64,000 nucleotides of DNA from Flavobacterium album (GTDB lineage: Bacteria > Bacteroidota > Bacteroidia > Flavobacteriales > Flavobacteriaceae): NCBI RefSeq assembly GCF_003096035.1, contig NZ_CP029186.1, forward strand, positions 447,001-511,000. Reading direction: 5' to 3'. Position numbers and translations under genes: made by a program. Below the pieces are notes generated by a model. It was not told where the DNA came from and made no database searches. It was given only the letters and a program-made list of their open reading frames with translations. Positions 7,297-17,160 of the stretch are shown here, piece by piece. Position 1 is the first letter of the stretch. Each line of letters starts with the position of its first letter.

Positions 7297-8040
7297 TCAA
7301 TATCCTCCCGATGCTTCCTCGCTATCGGCAATGGCTTTGGCGGACGATGTCCCGATACGCTTTACGCCGAGGGAGATCATCTCTATGGCTTCGTTATAAT
7401 TGCGTACGCCGCCTGCGGCTTTAACGGGAAGCGGAAATGCATTCTCCAACATCAGCTTTATGGCCGGCACGGTGGCGCCATTAGGTTTGCCTTCTTCTGT
7501 TTTATAAAAGCCGGTAGATGATTTTACAAAAACACGGCTGTAATCGCTTTCTTCAAAGTGGGTAAGCACCACATTTTTCACAAGGGCGCTGAGTTGTACG
7601 ATCTCATGTTCATTGAGCGCCGCCACCTCTATGATCCATTTTACTACTTTTCCGTGGGCGAGACCAAGGCGTGTACATTCGAGCACCTGTTTTTTTACTT
7701 CAACACTGCCTCCCGATTGAAACTTTGCATAATCCAATACAAAGTCAAGCTCATCGGCACCATCATTAATTGCAGCCTCAGCTTCAGCCAGCTTATCTTC
7801 AAGCGGGCTGTTACCCTGAGGGAAGTCGATTACCGTGCCAACCGTTACAGCAGATCCTGCGGCAACAACCATTTCTTTAGCCATAGCTACCATATCAGGC
7901 CGTACCATAACCAGCTTAAAATTTTCATTGATAGCTTCCTCTACTACCTTCTTCACCACCCCGCGGTTTTCGGCTTCGGTAAGCCCGGCCTGTACTGCTG
8001 TTTTCAGGTAGGTCGAATCAAAATATTGTCTTATATCCAT
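7297..8040 (-). CDS. deoC: Deoxyribose-phosphate aldolase
   Basis: This 247-residue class I aldolase cleaves 2-deoxyribose-5-phosphate to glyceraldehyde-3-phosphate and acetaldehyde in deoxynucleoside catabolism. The Schiff-base lysine lies in VFVKSSTGF and the proton-relay lysine in PVKAAGGVRNYNEA. The N-terminal strand ends in the general-base region DELDFVLDYAKF. The start MDIRQYFDSTYLK at 8040 is chosen because the in-frame extension to 8211 would overlap vanZ and contains a dispersed repeat. It has no pathway neighbours here and looks monocistronic. Confidence 0.93.
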   Translation of the reverse strand: MDIRQYFDSTYLKTAVQAGLTEAENRGVVKKVVEEAINENFKLVMVRPDMVAMAKEMVVAAGSAVTVGTVIDFPQGNSPLEDKLAEAEAAINDGADELDFVLDYAKFQSGGSVEVKKQVLECTRLGLAHGKVVKWIIEVAALNEHEIVQLSALVKNVVLTHFEESDYSRVFVKSSTGFYKTEEGKPNGATVPAIKLMLENAFPLPVKAAGGVRNYNEAIEMISLGVKRIGTSSAKAIADSEEASGGY

Positions 8041-8088
8041 AATATTTAAAAATGATATCGTATTGTTTCGCAAGTGAAAACATCTATG

Positions 8089-8108
8089 CTTCTCGACTGC
8101 GCTCGAAG
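8089..8108. repeat. Dispersed repeat fragment between vanZ and deoC
   Basis: CTTCTCGACTGCGCTCGAAG followed by TGACAG is a partly palindromic sequence. I recognise it as common in intergenic DNA of Flavobacteriaceae, but only one copy is present in this window. Confidence 0.4.
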
Positions 8109-8162
8109 TGACAGACGGAACGTAATGCTTATATCGGACTCCCGTAAAACAGGAATCCCCAA

Positions 8163-8558
8163 CTAATAAGCCGGGGATTTTTTTTTGAAATGTCTTCTTT
8201 GATAGCGCCATAAAACCAAAACGGCTATTGCGCTGCCGGTGGTATTGGCTATGGCATCCACCAGATCAGGTGTCCTTTCTTCTGTAAAAAGGCCCTGGCA
8301 TACTTCCATGATGATGCCATAACTAACGGCGATGACAAACGCCCACATCCGCCTTTTATTTACATTTGATATTTTCAGCGTCCGGAGGCCGTAGCTCCAG
8401 AGTATTGTAAATATAAAATAAAAAGTAGCGTGAAGCACTTTATCCTTATTGGGCATCTTTATCTTCTCCAGCTCACTAAAGTTGTCGTTGCTCACTAAGC
8501 AGGCAACGGTAATAAACAGTGTCCAGAAAATCGCAGCCCAAAAGTACTTATTACGCAC
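8163..8558 (-). CDS. VanZ family membrane protein
   Basis: This 131-residue protein has four membrane helices (about 7-23, 45-60, 72-88, 103-119) and the VanZ-like features [16 protein letters not shown] and [16 protein letters not shown]. VanZ confers low-level teicoplanin resistance in some Gram-positives. For Bacteroidota homologues no role is established, and resistance should not be inferred. It starts with GTG and overlaps the gcvH stop by 8 bp, so it is translated from the gcvH message. Confidence 0.85.
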   Translation of the reverse strand: MRNKYFWAAIFWTLFITVACLVSNDNFSELEKIKMPNKDKVLHATFYFIFTILWSYGLRTLKISNVNKRRMWAFVIAVSYGIIMEVCQGLFTEERTPDLVDAIANTTGSAIAVLVLWRYQRRHFKKKSPAY

Positions 8559-8931
8559 CTATCAGTTCCCTGTATTGTTCGCTGCTCAAAAGCGTATCTA
8601 CTTCAGAAGCATCGGATATTTTCACTTTCACCATCCAGCCATCGCCATAAGGGTCTCCGTTCACTTTCTCAGGATTGGTTTCAAGGGAATCGTTGAATTC
8701 AATAATCTCTCCGGATAATGGCAGGAACAGGTCGGATACTGTTTTAACAGCCTCTACAGTTCCAAAAACCTCATCTTTATCCAATGTCTGGTCCAGTGTT
8801 TCAACCTCAACATATACAATATCTCCCAATTCTTTCTGGGCAAAATCGGTAATGCCTACTGTAGCTGTATCGCCATTTATTTTAACCCATTCGTGGTCTT
8901 TCGTGTACTTTAAATCTGCAGGAATATTCAT
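8551..8931 (-). CDS. gcvH: Glycine cleavage system H protein
   Basis: This 126-residue lipoyl carrier shuttles the aminomethyl intermediate between the P, T and L proteins of glycine cleavage. The lipoylated lysine is Lys63 in [10 protein letters not shown]. The N-terminus ([15 protein letters not shown]) is typical. The partner genes gcvP and gcvT are not in the window. A TACATTTG box (8964-8957 on the minus strand) could give the gene its own promoter within the 69-bp gap after sprA. No glycine riboswitch is visible in this gap. Confidence 0.95.
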   Translation of the reverse strand: MNIPADLKYTKDHEWVKINGDTATVGITDFAQKELGDIVYVEVETLDQTLDKDEVFGTVEAVKTVSDLFLPLSGEIIEFNDSLETNPEKVNGDPYGDGWMVKVKISDASEVDTLLSSEQYRELIGA

Positions 8932-9000
8932 GTGTAGTTAGTTTGTTTGTTTTTAGCAAATGTATGTTTTATAAGATAAACTATAAAATGTTTTTTCGTC

Positions 9001-12000
9001 TTAATTTCCGAAATTATACCTCAGTGTAAACCCGGAACGGATGTTGGTCAGCGGGTATGCCGTCGAGATCACCGGTTTCGAGAACGAATGGTCGTAGAAG
9101 AAGATGGCCGTAAGGTTTTTGCTGAAGGCATAGTCTGCCGTAAGCTTGATCGACCATATATTCTGCCCGCCGCCCAACTGGTTGTTATCATAATCCAGGT
9201 AGCGAACGATAGTTGAATTCCTCCTCAACGAGAAATCGGCTTTAATATTAATATCGCTCTTTATCACGTTGCTCGGATTATCGGCAAGGCTGGAATTGAT
9301 CGTCACGTCCTTGATGCGGTAACCCAACCCAACAATATATTCATTACCCTTTACCTCTGTAAGGAGGTTGTTATCAAAACTCATGTTCAGCGTGCGGTCT
9401 TTCCTGATCTCGGCAAGTATCTTGATCGAGTTCTTCATCTCCATATCCACACGTATCAGCGGGCTGAAATTCTCGCTCAGGTTGACATTCGATATGATAT
9501 TTTTAGTGTAGAAATTACCAATACCGTTGTTGTCCTGGCCGTTCGGGTTTTGGACATACTCAAAGTTCGACCTGTAAGAGTTGATGTTATAATGCGACGA
9601 ATAGCTGTGCTGCAGCGAGAAGCGCTTAAACCTGTCCTTAAAGAACTTGTAGCGCATCAGCCCGGTATATTTTACTACCCAGTTAGGCAGCGGGATATTC
9701 CTGAACGCTCCTGTTGAAACCTTCCCTGCATCCTGACCGGAGTAGGCCGCAATGAACGATGGCAGCAATACCGCCTGGCTGTTCCTTCCGTAACCTACCG
9801 GATAGCCTGCATTCGCATCGGCAAAACCGCCTGTGCCATCTGCTACATACCTTGGGAAGTTTGTTGTGCCGTAATGTTCCGTAGCAAGCCTGTTGGCGAT
9901 GACTAACCTGTTGCTCCTCATAGCATCAAATGCATCAGACCCGTTCACATCACTGGTACTGAACGCTGTTTTGATGAGGATGGTCGATATCATAAAGTTA
10001 CCGTAGGTATAAGGCGAAAGTGCCTGGTACCTGTTTTCTCCCGGTACAAGTACATTTCCACTACTATCAAATATAGGCTCTTTATAAGCATCAAACTGTT
10101 CCGAGTGGTATTCGGCATAGGTCCTGTCGGCAGTAAGGTCTATCTTAAAGTCAGGAAACAGGTCCATATTCGCCGTAAGGTTCAGCTGTTTTGTAGTATT
10201 TTGCAGGAAGTTCTGGTTGAAATCACCGTAATTCGTCAGGTAACCGTTCTTCGCCGCTTCATAACGGATATCCGAATCCTGGCTGCCCAGCACAAACCCA
10301 AGGCTTGGCTTGGTAGTACCCAGGAAGCCTATACCCGGTAAAAAGCCCGGCATTGCTGTACCGCTGGTCTCCGTATAGTTTATCTGGATGTTTTTCACGC
10401 TGGTAAGCACCCCTACAAGGCCATTCACAAACACATTACCTTCGGTTGCCGGTTTTGGTGCCGCCGTCACTTTCTCACCCGGTTTCGGGGCAGGTTTTGG
10501 CGCTGCATTCTTGGCAGCAGGCTTCTTAGGGCCTAAGCCGACATACTTGTACAGCAGGTCCATGTTCAGCGTGGTGTTCAGCTTGTGCTGACTGGTATTT
10601 TGCAATGTATTACCCAACTGGAATACTGTATCGTCTATACCATCGCCATTCGTATCTTTTGATACCGAAGATAGCGCATCGGTAGAACGCTGCCAGTTGA
10701 AGGTGCCATTATAAGTATAGGTTGATTTTACGAACGCCAATGCCGGGATCTTGCTGATCGGGAGGTCGTAATTCACAACAAACTGCTGTGTGTGTGAGTT
10801 GGCCTCTCCTGTGTTCCAGAAATCCTGCCAGATGGTGTATTCCTGGATAGGCATATTGTTCTCGTCGAGATAGTTCCTTACGATATTGCTTGTAGAGACG
10901 GCATAATTGAACTTCAGCGACTTTGTAATGTTGTAATTGAAGCCGTATTGGTAATTAAAGAAATAATTCCTCCTATACAGCGGGTTGATAGGAATACCCT
11001 CTACATCCACATTACGGTACTGCTGCCTGTTGAACTGCCTGATGATGTTCGAGCTAAATGAAAGGTTCGAAGGCAGGTAGTTGAAATTGAAATCGCTCAA
11101 CAGCTTCCAGTAGTTGCTTTTTTTCATGAAGCCTGTATTCTTAAAAGGCTCAACCGGCTTGCTCTGGAAGGCATAGTTATAATCTGCCGCCACCCTCACC
11201 TGCTGGTCGGTCAGGTCCTCAATCTGGTAATCGTGGTGTTCCGTCTGGTTATAGGAGTAAGAAAGCGTTACGTTCTCAGGGTCGTATATGTGCTGTTTCT
11301 GCTCCGGCGCCCTTTCTTTCTTCACACCTATAAAGTTGATGCTCGTTCGCTTCGTGTAATCAATTGCCCTTTCGCGAAGGTTGTCCCTTGTGGCCTGGTC
11401 GGCGGTCTCATTCATTAATTGATCAAGGCGCACGTCCTGCTGGAACGGATCATACTCCGGAGTGATCACCTGTTCGCCCACACCGTAGTTGAACGGCAGG
11501 TTGATGTGCCAGCTTTTCGGAAGCAATTTGCCAAGTGCAAAGTTGGTTACAACGTCATACTGCTTCATGTCTTCCCTGCTTCTTTCGTTAGGGCTCTGCT
11601 CTATCGTACCAAAGCCTACCGTGCTCATCCTTCCTGTGGCCGATATGGTCGCGAAATCGGCAAAGTTGGTATCCATACTTGCTATAGCCGCCATACCGCC
11701 TTTGGTATCCATATCTGACAAACGAAGCTCGTTAAACCACACTTCACCGCGCAGGTTCCTTGCCATAGGGTCGGTCAGCTTGTAGCCGTTCTTCACCCCG
11801 AGCATCAATGTCCGCACGTAGCCAAAGTTAGGGTTACCTTTTATGGCTACGGTCATCCTGTCGTCAATGTCGCGGTAATAGATACCATTGGCATCCGGAG
11901 TTCCGGCAACGCCGTTCAGCACATCTATTTTCAATCGTGTCAGTGCATCAAGCGATATTTCAATATTGTTTGCTTCCGGCCATATCTGGTCTTCCGAAAC

Positions 12001-15000
12001 AGCATTCAGTGGAGTTACATCAAGCTTCATCTCTACCTGGTAGAAGTTGTCGGTAAAGTCGTTACCAAAACGAAGGAACGCCTTCATCTCGCCGCTTTGA
12101 AGCCCGTTCGGTTCCGGCGTATCAGAATCGGTATCTGAAGAAAGCGCCTCCGCATGGAGGAACATCCTCAGCTTTTTATACTGGCGCATATCCACATTCA
12201 CGCTTTTGAATACCGCACGTGCATCTTCCGGCTCAAGGCCTTTGCTGTTAGAGGTAGACCCATCGGTTGAATATACCCTTAACGACAACGCCTGCTCATT
12301 CTGGTTGATCACCGCATTGTTGTTATAAAGCTGTTCCCTGCGCACACCCGGAGGCGATTTATAAGGTATTGGCTGCCTGTCGCCATTCTCCTGAACGTTC
12401 AGGGCTACTACATCGAAGCCTGTATTGTCGGTGGTAGCGTCTTCGTTATTGTCCGGCTCGGCATCAAGCGAGTTCACATATCTTCTCCATTCGCCCCTTA
12501 CAAGGTCGAGCGCACCAAAACGAAGGGTTACATCGCTGGTAAAGCCCCTTACGATCATCCTCATGAAACGTATGGAACGTACGCTGCTGATACCTCCTAC
12601 TGATACTGCACCCGCACCCTGTACCGGTACTTTATACAAAAGCCACCTTCCGGTAACGTTGCCCGTACCATCTTCTTTTGGAACACTGAACGGCCTTTCG
12701 TCCACTACATAACCCTGGCCCGGTATCACACCCGGAACCATCGGTATCTCATATTTATAGTAAGCATCAATGGTGTTCATGGTGTTGTCCCTATTGATGT
12801 CCTCAGTGTCAGGGAGCGTAGTATTGCCCCTGTTGTTGTTGCCCACATCTACAGGCGAGTTCCCCTGTGTACCGTTGTAATTTTTATATCTATCTAATAC
12901 GTTTCCGGTTGCACTTAAGAAGAACTGGTAGTTATCTGCCGACGGGTCAGGATATGCAGCAAACGTGGGGAATTGTGCAGCCTCCTGGGCATCATCCAAT
13001 CCGTCAAAACCTACATCCTGTACATTACGGTTGGCAGAATCTGTATCGAAAGCATAGATCAGCGACTGCGACACCGGCACTTTACCCCATACCGAAGTAA
13101 AAGTAGGCTGGTTGCCTGCCGCTTCCGGGAGCCCGTTCTCATATTGCTTCCTGTTGTCTTTTAGTATATCTTCGGATATTTCACCTAAGTTAATTTCAAG
13201 CGTACCGGTATTCGTAGCCGGTGTGGCATCGGTACCGTCATACGGGTCCATTACCCAGAATTGGATGTATTCCACATTGGTCTGCTCAAAATTGGTCGAG
13301 TTGATAGCACGCATGATACCGCCCCAGTTTTGCGCAGCCTGTCCGGAAGTAAAGCCATTGGTAGGTGCAGCAAGCGGGTTATAGTTATAAGGCCCCCTTT
13401 CCTGCGGATAGTAGCTAAGGTCGAGCGTGTTTACCACCCTGCTCTGGCCGGGCACCACATCGGTAACCGGGTACAGCTCGTCATAATACACACGCCTTGT
13501 CCTGTTGGACGAAATATCAGTGGCACTGATGCCATCGGGGCGTGCGCTTTGTGCATAGAAACTCGGGTCGATGCTGTACCATGCCAGTTTCGACCTCCTG
13601 AAGCCGGAATCGAGCACGTTAACGTCAAATTCGCCGCCTAAGCCTACAGGGGCACTGGCCAATGACCAGCCTTGTGCGCCACGCATGTCTATATTGGTTT
13701 GCGAACCTTCAAAGTCATCTACATAGGTAGTAGCCTCTCCATTGAACTGGTCGGCTTTGGAAGCATTAGGCTTCAGCATGGCTACCTCACCCCTGAAAGA
13801 GAAGTTGGAAGGCACATCAGTATCCATATTCGGCAGCTTGTTTACCAGCCTGGTAAAGAAAGGCACCTCTGTAGAGAATACCGTATTAAGCCCGAAGATC
13901 GTGTTCCTTACGGATTCCTGCCCGTAGTTGGTCTTGGTAGTAAACGGCCTTTCGGACATCGTCAGCACCGTACCGCCTATCAAAAACTTTTCATTGAACT
14001 TATGCTCTATGTTGAAACCGGCAAAACGCCTTGTCTGCTGCCCAAAAACTGCATTGTTTTCTACAGACACCTGGATAGGCGTATTGGATGCCTGGAGTGA
14101 CGGGTCGAGTATCTGTACCATACCGGCCTGGTAGTTCACGGTGTAGTCCTGTCCTTCTACCAGCACCCTTCCGCCTGCGGTAACTACCACCGAACCCTGC
14201 GGCACGTTGAAAGCACCGAGCGGAATACCATTCGCGCTGGTTGATTTGAAGCGGCCTTTCAGCTGGAATTTATTTTTCTGGCTGCTCTGCAAGGCATCGG
14301 CCTGTGTACTCCGGTACATGCTCCGGTACACATATTTCTTCTGGTTGGGGTTAAAGCTGCTCTCATCCGCATCCTCCTGGTAGGTTTCCACATTGGTAGC
14401 ATCGGCCAGCTTATCATACAGGTATTCACCGAAAGGCTCTACAGTAGTAAAAAAGATGCGCCCATTTTGTGTGTCTATCGTAAGGCCCGGCACAAAGTCG
14501 AAGAAACCGTCACCGCCTTCCTGCGGGTCATTGGCATAACTGAGCCTGTCGAGATTGAAAACACGCATCAAAGGCGTATCGGCTACCGGCCCTTCCTGGT
14601 TTGGCGGATCAGGAAAAGCATAAGTACCGGAATCCGGACTATTTGCAACGTTTAACGCCGGGGTAATGTAATTGAGCGGCGATGGGTCGGTATACAATAT
14701 ATTGAAACGGAAATCTTCCTGCGTAAGCTGGAAGGCTCCCGGTATCTGGTACACGTTCTTCATCATCAGGTTCCAGGTAGGCTGGTCTACACTAATGAGG
14801 TTACTCTTAAGCATTTTCAAAACAAGGCTCTGGGTAGCCGGCACAGGAGTTTGCGGTGTCGTGGTATTATCAACAACTGTCGCCGCAACGCCATCGGTAC
14901 CAAACTCTCCCACCTGATATACCTTGTCGCCAATGGTGTATTGGTAAGCAACCGCAAGCACTTCGTCGTTATTGAGCCTTTGGCTTAGGGAAATATAACC

Positions 15001-16398
15001 CAACTGTGGGTGGTAGGTAAATTCGCTTGCCGTAAGTTTCCTTGCATTTTCAAGCTTGGAATAGTCACGGCCTTCACTTGCTACCAGGCCATTGGTAAAG
15101 CTGTTGTTGTTCAGGGTTACGATTTCCCTTACACTCGAATTCATGAAACCTGCCGGGATTATCGTAGGGTCAAGCTTGTTGTTACCGTTGTCCGGCGGGC
15201 TGTTGGCAGGCACGTTGAAGAATGGAGCAGTAGTTGTGTTATCTGCAAAACCAACCGCTACATTGGTAATATCGTCCGGGCCCTGCACCCCTACTTCTAC
15301 AACAGGGGCTTCACCTAAATCCTGTACCGCTACAATATTCCGGGAGTTGTTTTCGGCGGCGTTGATCCTGTTCTGCTTATTGGTCACCCAAACCTCTATA
15401 CGGGTTATCTGCACGCGGCTATCGATAAGGGGATAGTTACGCAAGGAGTAGTTGTATTGGTTCCTGAAATATTGCGAAAGGAAAAAGTGCCTGTCGTTAT
15501 CATATTCCAGCCCGAAGAGGGTAAATTCCTGTATGGTACCGCCGCCCTGTGCCGTTACGGTCTTGGTTTGCGATTTCTGCTCGGAGAAGATACCTGTCAG
15601 CGTGGTCTTGCCAAACTGCAATGCCATCTTAACACCAAAAAGGCTCTGCGCGCCCCTTACCAGTGAGTTGGAAAGCGGGAAGCTAACATTACCAATTTCT
15701 ATCTTCTGGAGAATGTCATCTTCTGTAGGGGTATATTCCAGTTTGATAAGGTTCTGGAATGCAAAGGTCGACTGGGTGTCATAATTGGCATTTACGGCCA
15801 GCCTCGTACCCACTTTTCCCTGCAGGCTCATACTGATACGCTGCTGGAAATCAAAGGTAAACGTACTCCTGTTCCTTGGCGGGATAGACGGGTTGTCCTG
15901 CTTGGTATAACGACCGGCAAGGTCTATCTCTACCGATCCCTGTGGCTTTACATCAATGGTGTTGCCCCCGAAAAGGGTCTCAAAGAAACTGGAATTCACA
16001 TAATAGCGCGGCAGGAGGTTTTTCTGCTGTTCCGTAGTGCCCTTGCCATCAATAGCTTTCGATTTTTGCTGGTAATATTCCCGCATCGACTCCCGCAATG
16101 CCAACTCCTGGTATTCTTCGGGAGTAAGTATTATGGGGTAATTTATATTAAAGCCGTCGAACTTATTGGTGTAAATGTATCGGTTCGTGGCAGCATCATA
16201 CGTATAGGCCTCAATGATGCTTTTGGGGTTAGCCATTTCTACCTTGCCCTTGTTATAGCCCTTCACGGTGTCCTGAGCTTTTTCGCTTTCCTCTTCTTCA
16301 GTAACCTGCGCCTGTGCCACAATACCGATGAGGAAAAACAAAACCGAAAGCGTATATTTTATTTGAGTATAAAAATCTTTTGAGTATACTGTTTTCAA
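9001..16398 (-). CDS. sprA: SprA, type IX secretion system outer-membrane translocon
   Basis: This is a 2465-residue protein with a signal peptide (about 1-31, ending IGIVAQAQ). It matches SprA/Sov, the giant beta-barrel that forms the T9SS translocation pore in the outer membrane and is required for gliding in Flavobacterium. Length and composition (repeated Y-x-N/Q aromatic-rich strands, ending SGFTLRYNFGN) fit the family. Near residues 1950-1985 lies a low-complexity Lys/Pro/Ala linker (AAPKPAPKPGEK), an unusual soluble insertion. The gene starts 3 bp after the ruvA stop, so the two are co-transcribed. The T9SS cargo gene near 45 kb is one potential client. Confidence 0.95.
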   Translation of the reverse strand: MKTVYSKDFYTQIKYTLSVLFFLIGIVAQAQVTEEEESEKAQDTVKGYNKGKVEMANPKSIIEAYTYDAATNRYIYTNKFDGFNINYPIILTPEEYQELALRESMREYYQQKSKAIDGKGTTEQQKNLLPRYYVNSSFFETLFGGNTIDVKPQGSVEIDLAGRYTKQDNPSIPPRNRSTFTFDFQQRISMSLQGKVGTRLAVNANYDTQSTFAFQNLIKLEYTPTEDDILQKIEIGNVSFPLSNSLVRGAQSLFGVKMALQFGKTTLTGIFSEQKSQTKTVTAQGGGTIQEFTLFGLEYDNDRHFFLSQYFRNQYNYSLRNYPLIDSRVQITRIEVWVTNKQNRINAAENNSRNIVAVQDLGEAPVVEVGVQGPDDITNVAVGFADNTTTAPFFNVPANSPPDNGNNKLDPTIIPAGFMNSSVREIVTLNNNSFTNGLVASEGRDYSKLENARKLTASEFTYHPQLGYISLSQRLNNDEVLAVAYQYTIGDKVYQVGEFGTDGVAATVVDNTTTPQTPVPATQSLVLKMLKSNLISVDQPTWNLMMKNVYQIPGAFQLTQEDFRFNILYTDPSPLNYITPALNVANSPDSGTYAFPDPPNQEGPVADTPLMRVFNLDRLSYANDPQEGGDGFFDFVPGLTIDTQNGRIFFTTVEPFGEYLYDKLADATNVETYQEDADESSFNPNQKKYVYRSMYRSTQADALQSSQKNKFQLKGRFKSTSANGIPLGAFNVPQGSVVVTAGGRVLVEGQDYTVNYQAGMVQILDPSLQASNTPIQVSVENNAVFGQQTRRFAGFNIEHKFNEKFLIGGTVLTMSERPFTTKTNYGQESVRNTIFGLNTVFSTEVPFFTRLVNKLPNMDTDVPSNFSFRGEVAMLKPNASKADQFNGEATTYVDDFEGSQTNIDMRGAQGWSLASAPVGLGGEFDVNVLDSGFRRSKLAWYSIDPSFYAQSARPDGISATDISSNRTRRVYYDELYPVTDVVPGQSRVVNTLDLSYYPQERGPYNYNPLAAPTNGFTSGQAAQNWGGIMRAINSTNFEQTNVEYIQFWVMDPYDGTDATPATNTGTLEINLGEISEDILKDNRKQYENGLPEAAGNQPTFTSVWGKVPVSQSLIYAFDTDSANRNVQDVGFDGLDDAQEAAQFPTFAAYPDPSADNYQFFLSATGNVLDRYKNYNGTQGNSPVDVGNNNRGNTTLPDTEDINRDNTMNTIDAYYKYEIPMVPGVIPGQGYVVDERPFSVPKEDGTGNVTGRWLLYKVPVQGAGAVSVGGISSVRSIRFMRMIVRGFTSDVTLRFGALDLVRGEWRRYVNSLDAEPDNNEDATTDNTGFDVVALNVQENGDRQPIPYKSPPGVRREQLYNNNAVINQNEQALSLRVYSTDGSTSNSKGLEPEDARAVFKSVNVDMRQYKKLRMFLHAEALSSDTDSDTPEPNGLQSGEMKAFLRFGNDFTDNFYQVEMKLDVTPLNAVSEDQIWPEANNIEISLDALTRLKIDVLNGVAGTPDANGIYYRDIDDRMTVAIKGNPNFGYVRTLMLGVKNGYKLTDPMARNLRGEVWFNELRLSDMDTKGGMAAIASMDTNFADFATISATGRMSTVGFGTIEQSPNERSREDMKQYDVVTNFALGKLLPKSWHINLPFNYGVGEQVITPEYDPFQQDVRLDQLMNETADQATRDNLRERAIDYTKRTSINFIGVKKERAPEQKQHIYDPENVTLSYSYNQTEHHDYQIEDLTDQQVRVAADYNYAFQSKPVEPFKNTGFMKKSNYWKLLSDFNFNYLPSNLSFSSNIIRQFNRQQYRNVDVEGIPINPLYRRNYFFNYQYGFNYNITKSLKFNYAVSTSNIVRNYLDENNMPIQEYTIWQDFWNTGEANSHTQQFVVNYDLPISKIPALAFVKSTYTYNGTFNWQRSTDALSSVSKDTNGDGIDDTVFQLGNTLQNTSQHKLNTTLNMDLLYKYVGLGPKKPAAKNAAPKPAPKPGEKVTAAPKPATEGNVFVNGLVGVLTSVKNIQINYTETSGTAMPGFLPGIGFLGTTKPSLGFVLGSQDSDIRYEAAKNGYLTNYGDFNQNFLQNTTKQLNLTANMDLFPDFKIDLTADRTYAEYHSEQFDAYKEPIFDSSGNVLVPGENRYQALSPYTYGNFMISTILIKTAFSTSDVNGSDAFDAMRSNRLVIANRLATEHYGTTNFPRYVADGTGGFADANAGYPVGYGRNSQAVLLPSFIAAYSGQDAGKVSTGAFRNIPLPNWVVKYTGLMRYKFFKDRFKRFSLQHSYSSHYNINSYRSNFEYVQNPNGQDNNGIGNFYTKNIISNVNLSENFSPLIRVDMEMKNSIKILAEIRKDRTLNMSFDNNLLTEVKGNEYIVGLGYRIKDVTINSSLADNPSNVIKSDINIKADFSLRRNSTIVRYLDYDNNQLGGGQNIWSIKLTADYAFSKNLTAIFFYDHSFSKPVISTAYPLTNIRSGFTLRYNFGN

Positions 16399-16401
16399 GG
16401 A

Positions 16402-16983
16402 CTATAAGTTTTTTAATGCTAATTTTATAATTGTCTCCACCCCTGCATTCGGATCATCCTTAACAATCTTCTCAATCACTTTTTCCGCCAATTTTTTGTT
16501 AAAGCCTAATACCTCCAAGGCAGATAACGCTTCTTCACGATTTGTATTGTAGCCCGTAACGGAAACTTCTCCTAAATCGTATAGTTTTAACACTTTATCT
16601 TTTAAATCGAGTATTACCCGCTGTGCCGTTTTGCTGCCAATACCCTTTATCGACTGTATTGTCCCCACATCACCCGATGCAATGGAATGTATGATCTGCT
16701 TTGGCTCCAACGAGGAAAGCATCGTCCGGGCGGTACCGGCACCAACACCCGAAACCGAAAGCAGCAGCTTAAAAAGCTCCCTTTCGGCCTTTTCGGCAAA
16801 CCCAAAAAGGGTATGCGCATCTTCCTTTACCTGGAGAAACGTATAAAGTTTTATATGTTCAGAATCGGGCAGCAGCGAATAAGTATGCAGTGAAATATTC
16901 ACGTCATAACCTACCCCATTGCAGTCTATTACCACACCTGTGGGTGTTTTTTCTACCATTCTCCCCTGAAGATGTGCTATCAT
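16402..16983 (-). CDS. ruvA: Holliday junction branch migration protein RuvA
   Basis: This 193-residue protein has the three RuvA domains. They are an N-terminal OB fold (MIAHLQGRMVEKTPTGVVID), a helix-hairpin-helix core (LLSVSGVGAGTARTML and IQSIKGIGSKTAQRVILDLK) and a C-terminal UBA-like domain (REEALSALEVLGF). It binds four-way DNA junctions and loads the RuvB motor, encoded separately at 20630-21655. The gene heads the ruvA-sprA unit. A TATTTTTG box lies about 20 bp upstream (17010-17003, minus strand), without a clear -33 element. Confidence 0.95.
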   Translation of the reverse strand: MIAHLQGRMVEKTPTGVVIDCNGVGYDVNISLHTYSLLPDSEHIKLYTFLQVKEDAHTLFGFAEKAERELFKLLLSVSGVGAGTARTMLSSLEPKQIIHSIASGDVGTIQSIKGIGSKTAQRVILDLKDKVLKLYDLGEVSVTGYNTNREEALSALEVLGFNKKLAEKVIEKIVKDDPNAGVETIIKLALKNL

Positions 16984-17054
16984 ATCAATTTTTTAACAGT
17001 CCCAAAAATAGTAAAATTCTTTAATCCCTGACTATAATAACATTTAAGTCTGGT

Positions 17055-17089
17055 AAGACCCCAAAGGTTTTGAAAACCTTTGGGGTCTT
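17055..17089. terminator. Palindromic terminator downstream of maeB (repeat family copy 1)
   Basis: Perfect 17-bp arms (17055-17071 and 17073-17089) built on AGACCCCAAAGGTTTT are followed by TT on the plus strand. The inner 33 bp recur at 58689-58721 with only the central base changed. It lies between maeB and ruvA and probably ends maeB transcripts. Confidence 0.75.
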
Positions 17090-17160
17090 TTATGATGTTT
17101 AAACCCCGTAACATTGCTCGTTTCCCGCAATTCACTTCTACATCATAAACATGGCTCGCT

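Noticed and set aside
8041-8211. N-terminal extension of DeoC
   Set aside because: It overlaps vanZ and crosses a dispersed repeat; MDIRQYFDSTYLK matches where the family begins.
8932-9000. Glycine riboswitch ahead of gcvH
   Set aside because: The 69-bp gap is AT-rich and too short, and no paired GC-rich stems are visible.
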